Counted from the first letter of the stretch, positions 26,896-40,693 are shown. The stretch is DNA of 64,000 nucleotides from Schizochytrium sp. TIO01 (GCA_004764695.1 SMSO01000031.1:2589048-2653047), one strand, 5' to 3'. A program made the numbers and translations. Notes: generated from the letters alone by a model not told the origin.

Positions 26896-26928
<33 letters not shown>

Positions 26929-26930
26929 CT
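26896..26930. repeat. (CAAT)n microsatellite
   Basis: Eight or so perfect CAAT units, followed by two CTTCAAT variants. Confidence 0.95.
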
Positions 26931-27309
26931 TCAATCCTTCAATCATTCGTTTATCCATTTGTTCGCTCATAGGCACCAGCTAGCGATGTTAGTGGGCTTT
27001 TCTACTTCTCGTTAGTGGTTCGCTAGCTGCATATCTGATCTGGGATGACAACGAGACTTTTGCTTTCTCTGTCTTTATGTTCACTCGTCTCGCGCGGTGA
27101 TTCCTGCCGGGGAGCCCGATGAAAGTTGGTGAACTGGGAAAAGAAAAAGGAACTCCGATGTTGCGGATAATTTAGAAACGCCTCGATAGATGGTGTTCTT
27201 GCGCGTTTTTCGAAATGTAATACTCTGAGGGCAAGAATAATTTGCTTGCTTTCACTACTCTTACATTGATCGCTGTTGTTCTTCATCGGTTTGTGTCCTT
27301 GCAGGCTTA

Positions 27310-27660
27310 GTGTTCTTCTGTTCTATTCTTATTCTTCATTCAAACAAACATGTTCTATTTTATTAAATTTAACTATTTTTTACTTTATCCCACTGAGAAC
27401 ACTCATTTATATTTTTTAATCATATTTTTTTAATCTGCATTATATATATTTTTTTAGTAAAGAAAAGAACACGATAATTGGCGAAATTAAAAACAAAATT
27501 ATTATTATTTTTCTTTTTAACACAACGTTCCAAAAGGTCTGTAAAAACGGAACGAAATAGTGAAAGGGTTTGCCTTTATAAAAATAAAAAATAATAATAA
27601 TAATTAATAAAAAGTAAAATGATGTCATTTTGTTTTTATGTTCTAAAGTTTAAAAAAGTA
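27310..27660. other. AT-rich island with GTTCT/GAAC words
   Basis: About 350 bases of strongly A/T-rich DNA. GTTCT or AGAAC words occur near 27,310, 27,320, 27,350, 27,395 and 27,466, with CGTTCC and GGAACG near 27,525-27,555. No gene. Confidence 0.55.
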
Positions 27661-27848
27661 AAAGTTATGTTAAATGAAAAATAAGTCTTATCGTTAGTAA
27701 ACACTCTAAGCACTTCCAGCCAAAAGTATAGCGCTACTAGGCCTTCTACGCATGGTGACTTAGTTGGTAATCTACCATGTGCTTGCACCGTAAACCTTCT
27801 AACCCAGGGTTCTCAACACGGCCCTCACCCGGCAGGTAGTCGGCTTGA

Positions 27849-28022
27849 CGTCCCCGCTTCGACGAATTCGACAAAGAGCAGGAGGAGGACTACCGTCGAT
27901 GCGTGCGTTTGCCCATCTCATCTCTCGCCAAAGATGAGCGCCTGCGTCGCAACGAACTGCGAAGGCGCAAGGTTGCGACCCCTCTCATGGTTCGAGCGAA
28001 TGTGGAAGCCTCAATCGAATGA
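27849..28022 (+). pseudogene. Doubtful charged ORF fragment without start codon
   Basis: A 57-codon frame, open between TGA stops, has no ATG before codon 43. It reads as an acidic then Arg-rich peptide (for example FDEFDKEQEEDYRR early on). If coding, it would be an internal exon or gene remnant. No acceptor-site consensus or family match supports this, and purine-rich DNA gives such peptides easily. Confidence 0.1.
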
Positions 28023-28499
28023 ACAACCCATGAAGCAATGGATAATGCTCGAGTCTGCTGACAAATTGAAAGATTGATTCGCGTTTATCATGCTTATGTG
28101 GTACACCCATCGCGAAGCATTATGCGGCTTCAACATCATGCAAAGAGAGCGCATGAAAAAATTGAAAGAAGAAATAAGGCTCAACCCTCGATGCATTGCA
28201 TTGCCTTCAAAGCAATCAAAGCAAAGCCCGAGCAGGAGCCGAAATTAATGCAGTGTCTGAAGGGCCAGTCTGCATATCAGGAGCCATGCATGCTCGAACT
28301 CGCTTGTCCTCAAGGCAGCAGGCTTTCTTCAGTTCCATCCAGGGAGTGAGGGAGGGAGTTCCTCTCTCGTTTGTCCTATGTCCACCGCCACGCTCTGACA
28401 CGAACTGTGTATCCATTTTAAGAGTTCGAAAATCTTACTCTTGCTTTATTTGTTCAATTGATTGCTTTCAAAATAATCAAAATGCAGCTGAACGTTGGC

Positions 28500-31075
28500 T
28501 TCTCTGATTGTTTGATTGTTTGACTGTTTGTTTCTGTATGCGTTGTAAGCTGTATCGGTGCTACCTGGAACGAGTGGGTTGTGTTCGTTGCGAAGAAGCT
28601 GTAGCAATGAGTTTACTCTGAGACAATTACAGCAGATTAGCAACCAGGTAAAAGCTGCTGCTTCGCAAATCGTCGCGTACTGAATCAACTTGGAAAGACT
28701 AACCTGCTTCGCAGCTACAATTATGAGTTAGCAAGTGGAAAAGAAAACAATTCTTCAGAAGTAGTAGTGGTACGTACTCATCGCCAGTCTTCCTCGCCTG
28801 CATACCTAAGAAAAGAAGAAACGAAGCACCAGTAGGTACATATTGGTTTTCTCTATCTTGTTGTCTTTACCTGTTAAAAAAAATAAAACAAAACAGACAA
28901 ACAAACAAAAACATAGGCTTCATCCTCTTCTTTTCTGTTGATAGATGAAATGATAACATGATCAAAAAGATTGAGACACTCTGACGGAAAACCGTTCAAA
29001 TCTGTAAGAAAATCGATCGCGGGAGAGAGGTCGGAGATCTTTGCGTCAGTACCATCCCACCTAAGGGTGTTGGGGAAAGAAGATCCCTTCTGCTTTCCAG
29101 AGTTTGCCATGAAGGAAGGAAGCTTGAGTACAAGGGAATTTTCGAAATGAAGCCAAAGGTTCAGAAGGAAGCAAATGCAACCTCAGCGACAGGACCGCGT
29201 CAGGAAGCCATGCCGGCAAGACACTTTGAATGCCTGCAGCAATGCTATATCAAGTGCCGACACTTAGTCTGCGGCCAGCCAGCCCTACTAACCTCTAAAA
29301 AGCCGCAGGCTTGGCAAGTGGACAAATAATTGGTATTTCTTCATTCACTCAGCCTTTCAAGTCAACGAGATGCTCTTTTCCTTTTCCATTTCCTTTTTCC
29401 GTTTGTGCAAAAGCTCCATCAATTTCTTTATCTTGATCTCTCAGAACTTGAGTGCCAAATGAGTAAGTACAGGAAAGTACTTCTACAGGTAGCAAAGAGG
29501 CGTGGAACAGCTTGCGAACGTGGGACTAAAGGTATCGTCTTACTTCCCTTATATGCATATGGATCACATTAGTATAATTGCTTAATTTCAAACAATAAAC
29601 GTGTCGAATATGTGTATCTCTATGAAAGGGGATTCATTCTGAAGGTGGACTGAGCCAATCGGGATCATGATCTTTATAACAATGGCTCACTTTGGAATCT
29701 TGAGACCACCGAGCACTCAAAACTTCTCAACCAACTGCTACACCGACCAGAGGCCGACAGCTTTTGCTTCTCTGGCCAAGCCACTAGTTGGTTGAATAGA
29801 TAAAGATTATGATACTCACCCATACTAAGAATCTTGGGTACAATTTTGGAGGCTTGGCACTGGATTATGCTGTTAGTTCTATTATTTTGTTGTTCAATAT
29901 TAGGCGATGCTCTCTCTGAAGGTAAGTTTATTTTTTGTTTCGAAAATGCGCAAAAGGATATACTCACTTCGTCGACCCATGTCTATTTTTTGATCTTCAC
30001 AGCGCAGATGAATACGTGGGCAAACAAGAAGCCAACTGGTTTTATTCCATGGATTTAAAAAAGGAATAAATTTTCTATTTTTATCAGTCGTTAAATCATG
30101 TTGCATGGCTGTCTCGTGTAGATTGCTTTTGCTTCTTTCTAGGGACGCCTGCCGTTGGTGGTATTGGCGCGATCTTAACCCTTTCACGTTGGCTATTCTT
30201 TACTACTATTTATTTTCTCGAAATATCAAATCAGTCAGAACAAAAAATGATCAAAATTCTTTAGTATTAGTATTTAAAAAAATAGTTCTAAGTAATTCGC
30301 AAGTATTTGGTTCCACACTAAAAAGGTGATCCGGCAGCTTTGTAGGTGTGTGTTATACTAGCAGCAGTAAGGAAAACACTATTATACAGGTCCCTAACTC
30401 AGATTTAAGGGAAAGTCTTTCGACATTATCACAAAGTACCAATTGAGTATTACTACTACCTTCATGACAATTTGTTTCCTTTCTCATAAATAAGAATAAG
30501 CTTTTTTTATTTATTTTTTAAAAATTAAAATTAAATGGACCTTTATTTAGGCTAATTCATATTTATATATTTTTATTTTTAAATATACAAAAGCTCCTTT
30601 CCATTTGTCATCTGTTTTAGAGTATACAATTTGGAACCAGTTTGAAGAGCTTGTTTTAAAGTTACAGGTCAGGCCCTTCGAAGACAATGAAAGGTTATTA
30701 GGGAGATAGCAGTTGAGCTTGAATGTCTCATGTAATCGGGGCGGACGCAGGCGCTCTAAAGGGATTTAGAAGAATACAAATCCTGCAAACAAATACACAT
30801 AATAAATAGCTAGCTAGCTAGCTGCGATAAAGCAGAGCAGAATTGGCACACAATTTCCCATTCTCAAGGCTTTCGGAAGCTATTCATTCCGCCATCTTCC
30901 AAAAAACCATTTGCTCTAGTAGAGAGTCTGTCATATGTAGCTAGCTAGCATTAACTCAGTTGCCATACTGAGACTACCTAGCAATGATCAAATTGTTTGT
31001 AACTGCGCGCTGCTGCCTCATGGATGGAGGAGGTCTTTCATCTACCTCGCTCCCAATTAATTATTCATTCTTCTG
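28500..31075. other. Gene-less stretch
   Basis: No supported gene. An AT-rich island lies at about 30,480-30,610, and AGCTAGCTAGCTAGCT blocks lie near 30,808 and 30,940. The short frames present (60-97 codons) overlap on both strands. Confidence 0.5.
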
Positions 31076-31079
31076 GGCT

Positions 31080-31080
<1 letters not shown>

Positions 31081-31118
<38 letters not shown>
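31081..31118. repeat. (CT)19 microsatellite
   Basis: A perfect dinucleotide run, followed at 31,131-31,152 by an AAGC tetranucleotide run. Confidence 0.97.
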
Positions 31119-31122
<4 letters not shown>

Positions 31123-31339
31123 CTGTCTCCCAAGCAAGCAAGCAAGCAAGCAGCAAAACTTTGCACCGTGACGCAATTGCAGAAGATTGATCAAGCTCCC
31201 TCCGCCTCCGAGCGAGCGAGTTAAGTCACTTCCGTACATCGCTACCGCGTGCATCTATAAGCGGAAGTAGTTATCATCTATCAATCAATAAGTCAATTAA
31301 CAGGCGTAAGCCGCCCAAACTGGGAACCCTCACGGAGAG

Positions 31340-31353
31340 TCGCGAGCTCGCGA
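31340..31353. repeat. 14-bp perfect palindrome
   Basis: TCGCGAGCTCGCGA is a complete GC-rich palindrome in otherwise mixed sequence. It could be a dimeric protein-binding site or chance. Confidence 0.6.
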
Positions 31354-31735
31354 AGAGAAGGGACTGCAGGCCAGATGCCGAGTGGCTCTATCCTCCGCGC
31401 GTCCGTCCATGCAGTTAGCTGCTTTGCTGAGTGCAAATGAACGAGCATTCGTGCATGCATGCGTGTAAGTTCGCACGCTAAAGATTAAGATTGCCGCAAG
31501 CAAGAAAGAACTGACCGCCTGGCTCGCTTGCGAACTCATCTGGCTGGCCACTCCTGCACCTGTGGCCCAAGTAGTACCAGCTAGCTTGCTAGCTACCGTG
31601 ACCCACCGCTGCCTGTTTGCTCAAGTTCCCAAACTGGCGACGAGCTTCTCAGCCTTCGCTAGCTTCTTCCCAACTTGCTTGCTCGCTTTTGCTCTGCGAA
31701 TTCTGTCTTGCTCTGCGATTGCTCGCTCTGCGATG

Positions 31736-31772
31736 GCTTGCTTGCTTGCTTGCGTTCGTCTCGTCTTGATTG

Positions 31773-31805
<33 letters not shown>

Positions 31806-32117
31806 CATGCAGGCATGTTTTACGTTGAGAACAAACATGGAGCGGGAAGGCAGATCTTGAAGCAGGGGCCACAAGGCATCCATGAATCGCAGCAATCAGC
31901 AAATTGGCAGTTTAGCCTCATTTTCGTGGTCGCGGGCGTTGAGAGGCGAAGTAACGCCCAAGCCAACATCTCCTGAGGTAGGTAGGTAGGTAGGTAGGTA
32001 TCCAACCGTGGAGGGCACTTGCTTTGGAGGTTGGCTGTAACTAACTAGCTCGCGTAAGGCTGCTGCAACTTGGACGTGGACTTGTTGTAGTAAAAGGCAG
32101 GCAGGCAGGCAGGCAGA
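31736..32117. repeat. Cluster of GCTT, AGGC and GGTA tetranucleotide tracts
   Basis: Four tracts lie within 400 bases: (GCTT)n at 31,736-31,752, (AGGC)n at 31,775-31,816, (GGTA)n at 31,976-32,000 and (AGGC)n again at 32,095-32,116. Frames through them (up to 202 codons on the minus strand, 31,896-32,504) contain no recognised domain. Confidence 0.9.
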
Positions 32118-32460
32118 CAAACTGCTTGCTTCCCTACCACTGCGGCTGTGCGTGCATTTGTTTGACAGCGCCGCAGCTCCGTCGAGGCAAAGCAGCAGCT
32201 TCTCCGTGGCAGTGCGAGCGAGTGTCCTGTCTGCTTTGTTTTTCTTTCTTTGCGGGAAGGAGGGCAGACAGTCTTTCAGGAGGAAAGTGATGACCACCGG
32301 TGGACCTACAGAGAGAGGGCACTGCGACACACGGTCGTCACGGTACCGCCTCACTTCATGAGTGAGGGGCTGCGATTGCGACACCACATGGTCAGAAGAA
32401 GCGAAACGAGTCCTTCGCAGAGGACGTGGCTTCTTTCTAATTGATTCTTCATTTTGCAAA

Positions 32461-32502
32461 CATACAAACAAACAAACAAACAAACCAATGAATGAATGAA
32501 TC
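32461..32502. repeat. (AAAC)n then (AATG)n microsatellite
   Basis: About five AAAC units are followed by four AATG units. Confidence 0.9.
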
Positions 32503-32819
32503 AAATCTCTTTAGTGACACAAGACGCAAGTTTCAAAGGTTGCTAGCAAAGGTGCAAAGGAAGAGAGCCAAAGCACCAGTTGGAAACTTTCTTTGACCAA
32601 CTCGAGTACTACGCGAATAGACTCTTGAAAGGAGACCAGAATAAGAGCAAAGTTCCCTCCGTTGAAGCCAGAAGAAGCAGCGGCCAGTCCGCTGTTCTAC
32701 AAGTCTTGCTTCAATGCTTTTCTTCTTCTACTTGTAGATTAATTTTAACAGAGGAGCCTTTTGTCTGTTTGTTTAGCTCTATAGTTGTTAGTTCATTGAA
32801 GTGCATATAGGCCTTGCAG

Positions 32820-35800
32820 CTGTGAATACTCATCCAAACAGGTCCCCGTTGGGAATAACTTTGATTTACTAGCAAATAAGAGTCAGGACCTTTTTTTCTT
32901 CTTTGAAGTGCGTACTTATTTTCCTTAGCTTTGAAGAAGAAAACCAAACTGCTGCGCGATGTATGCTTTCGCTAGCGCAGTCAGAGGGTTATTTCATCCT
33001 ATCCATCTTATAATATGATAGTGATACGCGCCTTGAATTGCATCATGTTGTAAAAGGTCAGGGAAGCTGATGAGGAATCAGCAGTCCATAAACATGATGT
33101 GAATAATGCACCCACCCACCTCAGGCCGGCGTTGGACTTTGATTAAAATTGGAACCTATTCAATTAAACGCCCTCATCTCTTTTCGCGAAAGCTATTCGA
33201 GGAATACAGGCCATTTTCCTTGCTCAAATATCGTGTAGATTTCATATAATAAAACAAACTAGTCAATAATAAGCCTATTTTTGCTCAATATATATGTTCG
33301 GATTATTATTTTCTAATTATGAATTTTAAAAAGCATTGAAAAGAAAACTTAGTAATAGTAAGCACGCTGTTGTAGGTTCCCTTTGATAACAAAATGTGAA
33401 CTCTTTCTCTTCAGAATTTGTTTAGAGAACTCCGTCGGGAATAAGCGCGAGGTGCAAGAAAACCAAAACTATGAATAAAGTACTTTGTTGGCTAGCTAGC
33501 CAAGTATCGCTGCACCTTCACATAGCATAAACACTGCTGAGCCTGAGTGTCCGTTTCTTTTTCTTTTTTCTTTTTTCCTTCTTTCCCGTCTATGAGATCA
33601 GGTGGCATCTATATTCAAAATTTTATCTTATCTTTTTGAAATCAATTTATTATTTATCCTTCAGAAGACCAAGCCTTTCGAACTCGAATTGATACAAACG
33701 GGCACAATTTTCGAATAAAACAAAACAATTGCTATTCCTTACATTTCATCTGGGTCTTTTCTGGTCTTTGGTTGTATGTAAGAAGGGGCGAACTCAGAGA
33801 TCATGAAATTAGATAGTAGGAAACGGAAACCCCGTTGTAATATTGACGCAGTGGTTGGCTTGCTTAGTCTCGTCTACGGTGCAGGGGACGCCTATGGCGT
33901 TGAGTGATCACAGATCCTTTTAATTGGACGCCTTACAGAAGCCAAGTTCACCTCAGGGGTATAAATATAAGACATTCTGGCTCGCGTTATGCAAACAGGC
34001 GTCCCGACCAAAGACGAGCGGCGCTGCTCAGTTTTTCTTCTAGTTTGGTCCTGATACTCTTCACATCATGTACATTCTCACATTACTCCGTATCTGCAGG
34101 TATCAAGATAAGCAATCAAACTTGCTACTAAGAATGGCTTATTAGCTAATCAGCCATCGGAGGCGGTGGTGGTGAGCATCTTGATTTTGAAGGTAACGAA
34201 TGTGTCCACGCGAAGTGACGGTTAAAGCTCACAGCCTCTTGCTTGTTAACCTGGATGCATAGTCTAGACCACAACAATGTAGAAAAACCAAAACAAAAGA
34301 AAACCCTTTTCTTGTTCAATTACTTGCTCTAGCCAAAACAGGAGTATAACTGGCATGGCTCTACGCCAAAAACTTCGCCTCGCGGCCAAAGTTTATTTTG
34401 ATTTACCTCAAAACAAATTAAATTTATGATACATGCATAAGAAATAGTTTTCCAGATGATTATAACTTTAAACTAAATTATAAAAAGAAAACCGTAAAGA
34501 ATTATGTTATATGCATGAAATTTGCACGTTGTCGTACCCATGCTTTCCCAGTTTAGAGGTCGCTTTTTAAATAATCTACGAACATACTGGGACACCTTGC
34601 CCTTCTTCGTGAAATTGGACTCGGTCTTCTTATTATTTCGTGATTTAAAGCCTTTTCTTTTTAAAAAAAAAAAGAAAAAAAAGTTTACAAACACAATGAT
34701 TTTGCCTATAAACATAAATCAGGTCATCTTGAAGACATCATCTAAACAAATCTAGATTTGCAAGCATGAGTATATATTTTCTCGACCTTGATATAGAGTC
34801 AATCAAATTATTAAAGAACGTCTGAAAAGTACAACTCAGTATAATTGGATATATAAACGCGTTTAGTATTCAAAACAAAGAAAGTTGATTAGACAAATCC
34901 GTCGCAAAGCTAGCAGCGCTGCTTACTCATACAACAAACTGATGAGTCAAATTTTATTTCTTCCTTCTAAATCTGCTCAAGAGTAGCCTGCAGACTCAGC
35001 CCGACATGCTTCATCTTATTTCAAGTAAAAGCACCTACCAATAATAAATTTTATTAGACGCTTGGCAGGGAAGAAGTAGAGTTAGAGATCGCAAAAACCC
35101 ACACCTTCACCGAGATGGGCGACAAGCCATGAGTTGTAAAAGAGATTTTTGTAACACCAGTGGCTCTTTCCCTCGCTACTGCACCGTGAAAAATAATTTA
35201 CAGCTGCATTTTTCCGAAGTGAAATTACCTATGATACTATTTTAGCCTACACGTATATTAGAGGCCCGCACGCCTATGCTTGCCTTACCCACGTGGCCAA
35301 GCCATCCAATTTATTGCTCCAAGGCCTTACATTCTTTATTTTGGTGTTTGTTTCGCACAAATAAACACAGTTTGTTATCACCTGTTTTGTACCACAAGTC
35401 GATCGCCACACCTAGAAGAGAAGAGACACACATGGTAAGTCCCCTTCGATGTTACGTTAAAAAAATATTAAGAAAAGAAGATGTTCTAAATTTTTTTGCA
35501 AATGAGATCGAACTGTTTTTTTTATTAATAAAAAATAAAAAATAATATCTAAGCAATATAGGTCTTTCGGTATACTACTATACTAATTATTAATGCAATC
35601 TGTTCTTTTAGTTTATAAGTTTATTATTATTTTAATATTGGAATATTGGAACAGGACTTGCTAATTTAAAGCAATAGAAAAAAACTCTTTGTTGGGAATA
35701 AAGCAGTAAATTAGATCATCATAATCACTTTACCTCTTCCCCCCTTTTTTTTCTTTTTTAAAGAGAAAATAATACCATCTCTCAGATTAATAGATTCGTT

Positions 35801-36290
35801 AATCATTACATGTAAAAATTACTAAAGTTTAGATTTTTAAACTTTCGTTGATACTTTTCCTTTTCATTTTTGGTTTTTATGGCTTTTAAATGTCATGTAC
35901 TCTAAGTCAGGTGACGATCGCAGGGGCTCAGGTGCGATCTGCCATAATCATGGTTTCGAAGGAAGAGTTAACGGGTCTTTTGGTTTTTGCGAAGATCACA
36001 TTAAGGTTTTCTTTCTAATCAGCCAGCAGCTTGAGTGATGATGAGTGAACGTGAATCGTGTCGATCACTCTGGCCTTTTGAAAGTCCGCTTAGTACTTTT
36101 TTGCACTCGAGCCTTGAAATCATCTTATCAATTTGCCAATGGAAGGATAGAAGGACGAGCCGAGCTAAAAACAGCACGAGCCGCAGAGTGAGTTACTGAC
36201 TTACCAATGTGCCTTCTTCATCGTTCTCTGTGGATGATGAAACGCGCGATTTTCGACTTTCGACGCGAAACCAGTTAATCTTGAATTTGA
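32820..36290. other. Gene-less stretch, AT-rich in parts
   Basis: About 3.5 kb without a supported gene. AT-rich islands lie at about 33,240-33,360, 34,400-34,700 and 35,490-35,890. A GGCTAGCTAGCC palindrome lies near 33,490. Confidence 0.5.
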
Positions 36291-36296
36291 AACAAG

Positions 36297-36343
36297 AACC
36301 TCCTCCTCCTCCTCGGTAGGTAGGCAGGTAGGCAGGTAGATAG
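36297..36343. repeat. (CCT)n and GTAG/GCAG tract
   Basis: Six CCT units run into alternating GTAG and GCAG units. Confidence 0.85.
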
Positions 36344-36723
36344 CTGAAGCTACTCAATAAAGAAACAATTGAACAAATCAATAAATAAAAACTTCACAAA
36401 TCTCCTACGATGATCCAATACAAAGGATATTAAGCGAACCGGTATCAATATATCGGCGTTCCTGCCCCTGACTGTGCTTGCACCCATCGCAGCTCGTCAT
36501 TATGACGACCCTCCTTGAGCCTTCAACGACACGAGGCACGAGCATGTAGCTCAAGTGCAGGGGCGACGCGAGACGGGCCGGAACAAAGATGGTCTGTCCT
36601 CCTGGTCCTTTTTGGTTTCATTTCCCCCCTTTTTTAATAGGACTGTTCTCGTGCAAAAAAGTTTTCTCTTCGAGTCTTGCGTTGCACTCTATTGCTCTTA
36701 CATGTACTTACTTACCTACGTAC

Positions 36724-36750
36724 TTCTTTCTTTCTTTCTTTCTTTCTTTT
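36724..36750. repeat. (TTTC)n microsatellite
   Basis: Six TTTC units; same orientation as the tract at 16,057. Confidence 0.9.
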
Positions 36751-38398
36751 CAATAACAAGTAAATAACATATATGCAAGTATTATCATTTTACTACGTAT
36801 CTTGATACAATTTAATGAGTATTCGAATTGATTCTCTTTCTTTCGTTCCAAAGTATACTATTTTTGTTCTGTAAAACATTTCCTTTTTAGTTTAAATTTG
36901 TAAATATTTAGTACTATCACTAAATAATAAATTTCACCTAGATCAATCCAGCTGTTCTTTAGTTCCAATAGGACCAATTCGCAGACCTCCGACACCACCA
37001 GGAGCTGAGTAAGCCAGCCAGGGACGAGTGACCCAGGCTTAGACCAAAGCACACGTGCTTCCGCTTCTTTCAATAAAGTACATGCGCACTGTTGCTGGTG
37101 GCCTCTGCTGTGAACAGGTCAGGAGTACGTGAAGTAGGGAGGTAATCAATTAATCACTGGCTGACTGGCTAGATAGGAGAAGAATACGGAGAATCCGCTC
37201 GCTAGCCGCCTAAATAGCCATTTCCCTACTTACGTACTCTTACTCCCTTTACTTTACTTTGCCATGCACGTATGTATGTATGTATTCGAATCCTCAATCA
37301 TCGGCACGGCACCCTGGAGGAAACCTAGCAGCTTCCGGAACTGCGCGAAGCTTCACGACGAATAGCCAGAGAGAGAGCCAATGCGGCGTCTCAGCCATGC
37401 AATACCTACAGTGCATCTGCGTACAGCGCGTGTATAGTTGCTGGGGTTGCTTGCCTCGATGAGCAGTTCGATGATTTCTGCGTGGCTTGCTGCCTATTTC
37501 TCTTATGAATTCATTCTAGCGAGAGAGAAAGAATGTGATCCTGAATGACAGACTACATCCGACATGACCTTGCGAAGTGCAACTAATCAGTAATAAATAA
37601 TAAACCGCCCGCACTCCGTCGAGTGTTCTTCCTTCGAATCATCAGTGATGCTGTCGTGCTCGAGAACTTCGGTGCTCAGTGTCAGCCCCCTACGAGATGG
37701 CAGGCAGGAGTTTCTGTCGTGCGACTTGATTCCCTTTCGTTTCTTTTATAGAATTGTTTCTCACCTCACATTCCAGTTAGTAATAACTCGAGCTGAAGAA
37801 GGGTACTTTAAGTACTCACAATCCGTTTGTTTCTGTCTTTTGCTGCCAGTGTTTTCAAGAGATACTGTTTCAAGTATAACCTAATCTTGAACCTCTTCCT
37901 CGCCTTCTAGCATCACTGTTCTATGGACTCCCGGAACGGCAACTGCGAGCTACAAAGCTGACGGTTCATACTTCATTAGATCTTTTCACATTGGGCTCAT
38001 CTCTGGAGGAATGTCCGCGGGTGTCTACGCTGGCGACCTCAACTCTGAAACAGAGGAGAACAGAACACTACCGATATTACGAAAGAACGAAAGAACGAGG
38101 AGAACGAGGAGAGCTAATCTTGGAGACATGAGACAAAGAGACGAGCAGCAGATAGAAAGCACACTCACTCACCTTTTCAACAGCCGCCCAGACCAAAGAA
38201 CCACTCTGTGAACCACAGGCACGCATGCTTTCACCAGCAGGGAATCACTCCCTCACCGACGACGATCAACTTGCTTCTCCATTTTTCAGAACAAGTCGTT
38301 CCTGGTAGGTAGGTACTTCACTTATTCACTTATTCACTTACTTACCACTCACTTCCCAAGTTCCATAGAACAGAACACAAACAAACAACTCCTCCTAG

Positions 38399-38605
38399 CA
38401 CTCCGCTATCTTCTACTACGCGCAATATCGTGTCCTTCCGGCGTTAACGAGACGCGTGCTCGAGGCCTTTGAGACCTGGCCGGAGAGAGGGCAACAAATT
38501 CCGGTCTCGCTCACGAAAAGGCACGCAAAGACTCGCCAGAGCAGCCAGCGAGAGGGACTCAGAAGGAAGGCCTTTGCAGTCCAGAAGGAAAGAAAACACT
38601 ACCAC

Positions 38606-38657
<52 letters not shown>

Positions 38658-38689
38658 GGTGGTCCCTCGTTGCCAGCTAGTTGATGAAG
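38399..38689 (+). other. Doubtful exon-like segment containing the CAG tract
   Basis: CAACTCCTCCTAG ends at 38,398 and resembles a 3' splice acceptor. The frame that follows is open without an ATG for about 94 codons and runs into poly-Gln at the CAG tract. A pyrimidine-rich TTTTTCAG (38,282-38,289) and a GTAGGT donor-like site (38,305) lie just upstream and could bound a small exon. Against this, all three plus-strand frames are open across the CAG tract (as poly-Gln, poly-Ser or poly-Ala) and look equally plausible, so I do not call a gene. Confidence 0.12.
38609..38656. repeat. (CAG)16 trinucleotide repeat
   Basis: Sixteen uninterrupted CAG units are preceded by three CAC/CCA units. Trinucleotides are the minority class here; most tracts are tetranucleotides. 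A 3-base period preserves frame, as in genuine poly-Gln exons, but no supported gene covers it. Confidence 0.97.
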
Positions 38690-38969
38690 CGCTCGCGAAT
38701 GAAAGAAAGAAAGCAAGCTTGCTTGAGTGCAACGAGCGTCGCAAGAAGAAATCCGGTAGCGACGGGTCGAAGAAGCCTTTGCACTGAGTGGCCTAGTTCT
38801 GCCGGTGGCTGGCTGGCTGGCACGAGAACGGCACGAAGAGGACAGAGGAATAATCGAAACACCAACACAGGCTTTGGGCATTTTGAGCAAAAGCACCGAT
38901 GTTTGCTCGCCATCCTGCTTCAGGTTAGATTACCAGGAAGAGCTGAAGATGGACGGAGCCTTTGAAAGC

Positions 38970-40690
38970 TGCTCTAATCTATAGCTACCCGCTTTCTTCA
39001 CCTCTACATCTATCTGCGTCGGATGCGACAGCAAATGTTGGGAACAGGCAGGCTACGGTTGTACCCAGCGATCGAAGAGATTGCAAAGAGTTTAACTACT
39101 TCGAGAAGAAGAATTTTGCGGGATGTGGAGGTCCTGTTATGATGGTAGTAGAGAAGAACGAGTGACCGTGTTTCATTCAACAAACCACATAGATTTTTTA
39201 AGTCTAAGCTCGCCCCACCCGCTTCATTTCACTCTAGTTACTTTAAGCGTTATCAAAAAGCCAATAAAAGCAAGTTTGTTTTATTATTCTTTTTTCAAAG
39301 ATAAACAGGACCAAAAAGCCGAAGCCTTCGCAGTCAGGAAAGCCGCCAGGCCTCTCGCGCAGTTTGGGTTGTGCTAGGAAGATGTTCTTGCCTTGCCTTC
39401 ACGTTCTGAATAAGCTCTTGCCTTCACGCTCTGAATTAGCTTGCTGCAGCGTATTTTCGCGTAGAATGGATGCTCAATAAGCTTGCTTGCTTGTAAACTT
39501 GCATGATGGAAAGCTAACGAGATTTAGTTGGCTGCTTCAAGTATTACGAGGCTCCCTCCCTCGGTTTCACCTGTTCTGTTCTTTCCTAGAATCACAATTT
39601 ATGAAACAATAATGAAACAATAATAAATTAATAAAAAGAACAAATTTTAAAAGGGTGTTCTAGCAAATAGAATAATTTATGTTGAATCTCTCTTTCGCGG
39701 CTTTTTTCTTCTTCTTCTTAAAAAAAAAAAAAAAAAAAAAAAGTTTAAAATATATGTATTAACTTCGAACAGAGTTAAAAGTTTTGTATTAAAAAAAAGA
39801 AGTGATTTTCTTCTTTTCTTTTTAGATGATATAATGGTACGTTCTCTTTTTCTTTTCTCCTTTGTTTCTTTCTTCTCTCCAAAGCCTTACAGCACATACA
39901 TACATACACACATACATTCATACAAACGCACATGCCCAATTTGACAATGGCTTCTACCTAACACAGATACATCAGAAGAGAAAAATCTAGGTGAATAAGG
40001 CCGAATCTTTTGCAGAATATTACAGGCTTTTCAGTCTGCGTTGCGATATGTATCAGCGTGTCTCCTCAAGAGAAGCTCTCAAGAGGCCTCCATGATCTGG
40101 AAACCTGCTAAATCAATCAGACGCTGATCTTCCCAACCGGACACAAAGCAACAAGTAAGCAGTCTTAAACTATGCTGTGCATGTCTTGTTTTATACCCAA
40201 ATTGAAGTTTGCCACACAGGCCGCGGTAGTAGTAGACGCGGTGCTGCCTTCTCGTTTCTAGAAGTACCTACAAACCAGAGTCTTGGACACCATTGCTGTT
40301 TGCGTTTTCAGCGTATCGTTAGCGTATCGTTTGGCACGAGATATAAATAATTTCACATGTCGCCAGAAGCCAACGGGAAGTAAGATGGTGCTACACTTGT
40401 TGAAATGAAAAGTCGCTACTGCAATCGAGCACCTCCGATCTCACTCGCAGCCGAGCGAGGACGCACGGGGGTGTGCCGGCCCACCCGCGCACCTGTTTAG
40501 TTGCCTGCCTGCCGGCCTGCTAGCTTGTTCGCTCGCTTGTTGTTGCTCTAGAGGCTCTCGATACTCCATGCATGCTTTTGTTGAAGCTCGCGCTTCGCCA
40601 AAAATAAATAGCGTACCCTCGAATTTCTTGAAAGCATTCGAAAATACACACTCCATATCGTCTTTCTCCCCTCACCTCAGGTGCCAAGTA
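38970..40690. other. Gene-less stretch with AT-rich island and poly-A run
   Basis: No supported gene. An uninterrupted A run of about 23 bases (39,720-39,742) follows CTTCTTCTTCTT. An AT-rich island lies at about 39,590-39,830. Tandem CATA units occur near 39,895-39,920. Confidence 0.5.
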
Positions 40691-40693
40691 AGA

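Noticed and set aside
31896-32504. 202-codon minus-strand frame
   Set aside because: It crosses AGGC, GGTA and AAAC tracts, overlaps other frames and shows no domain.
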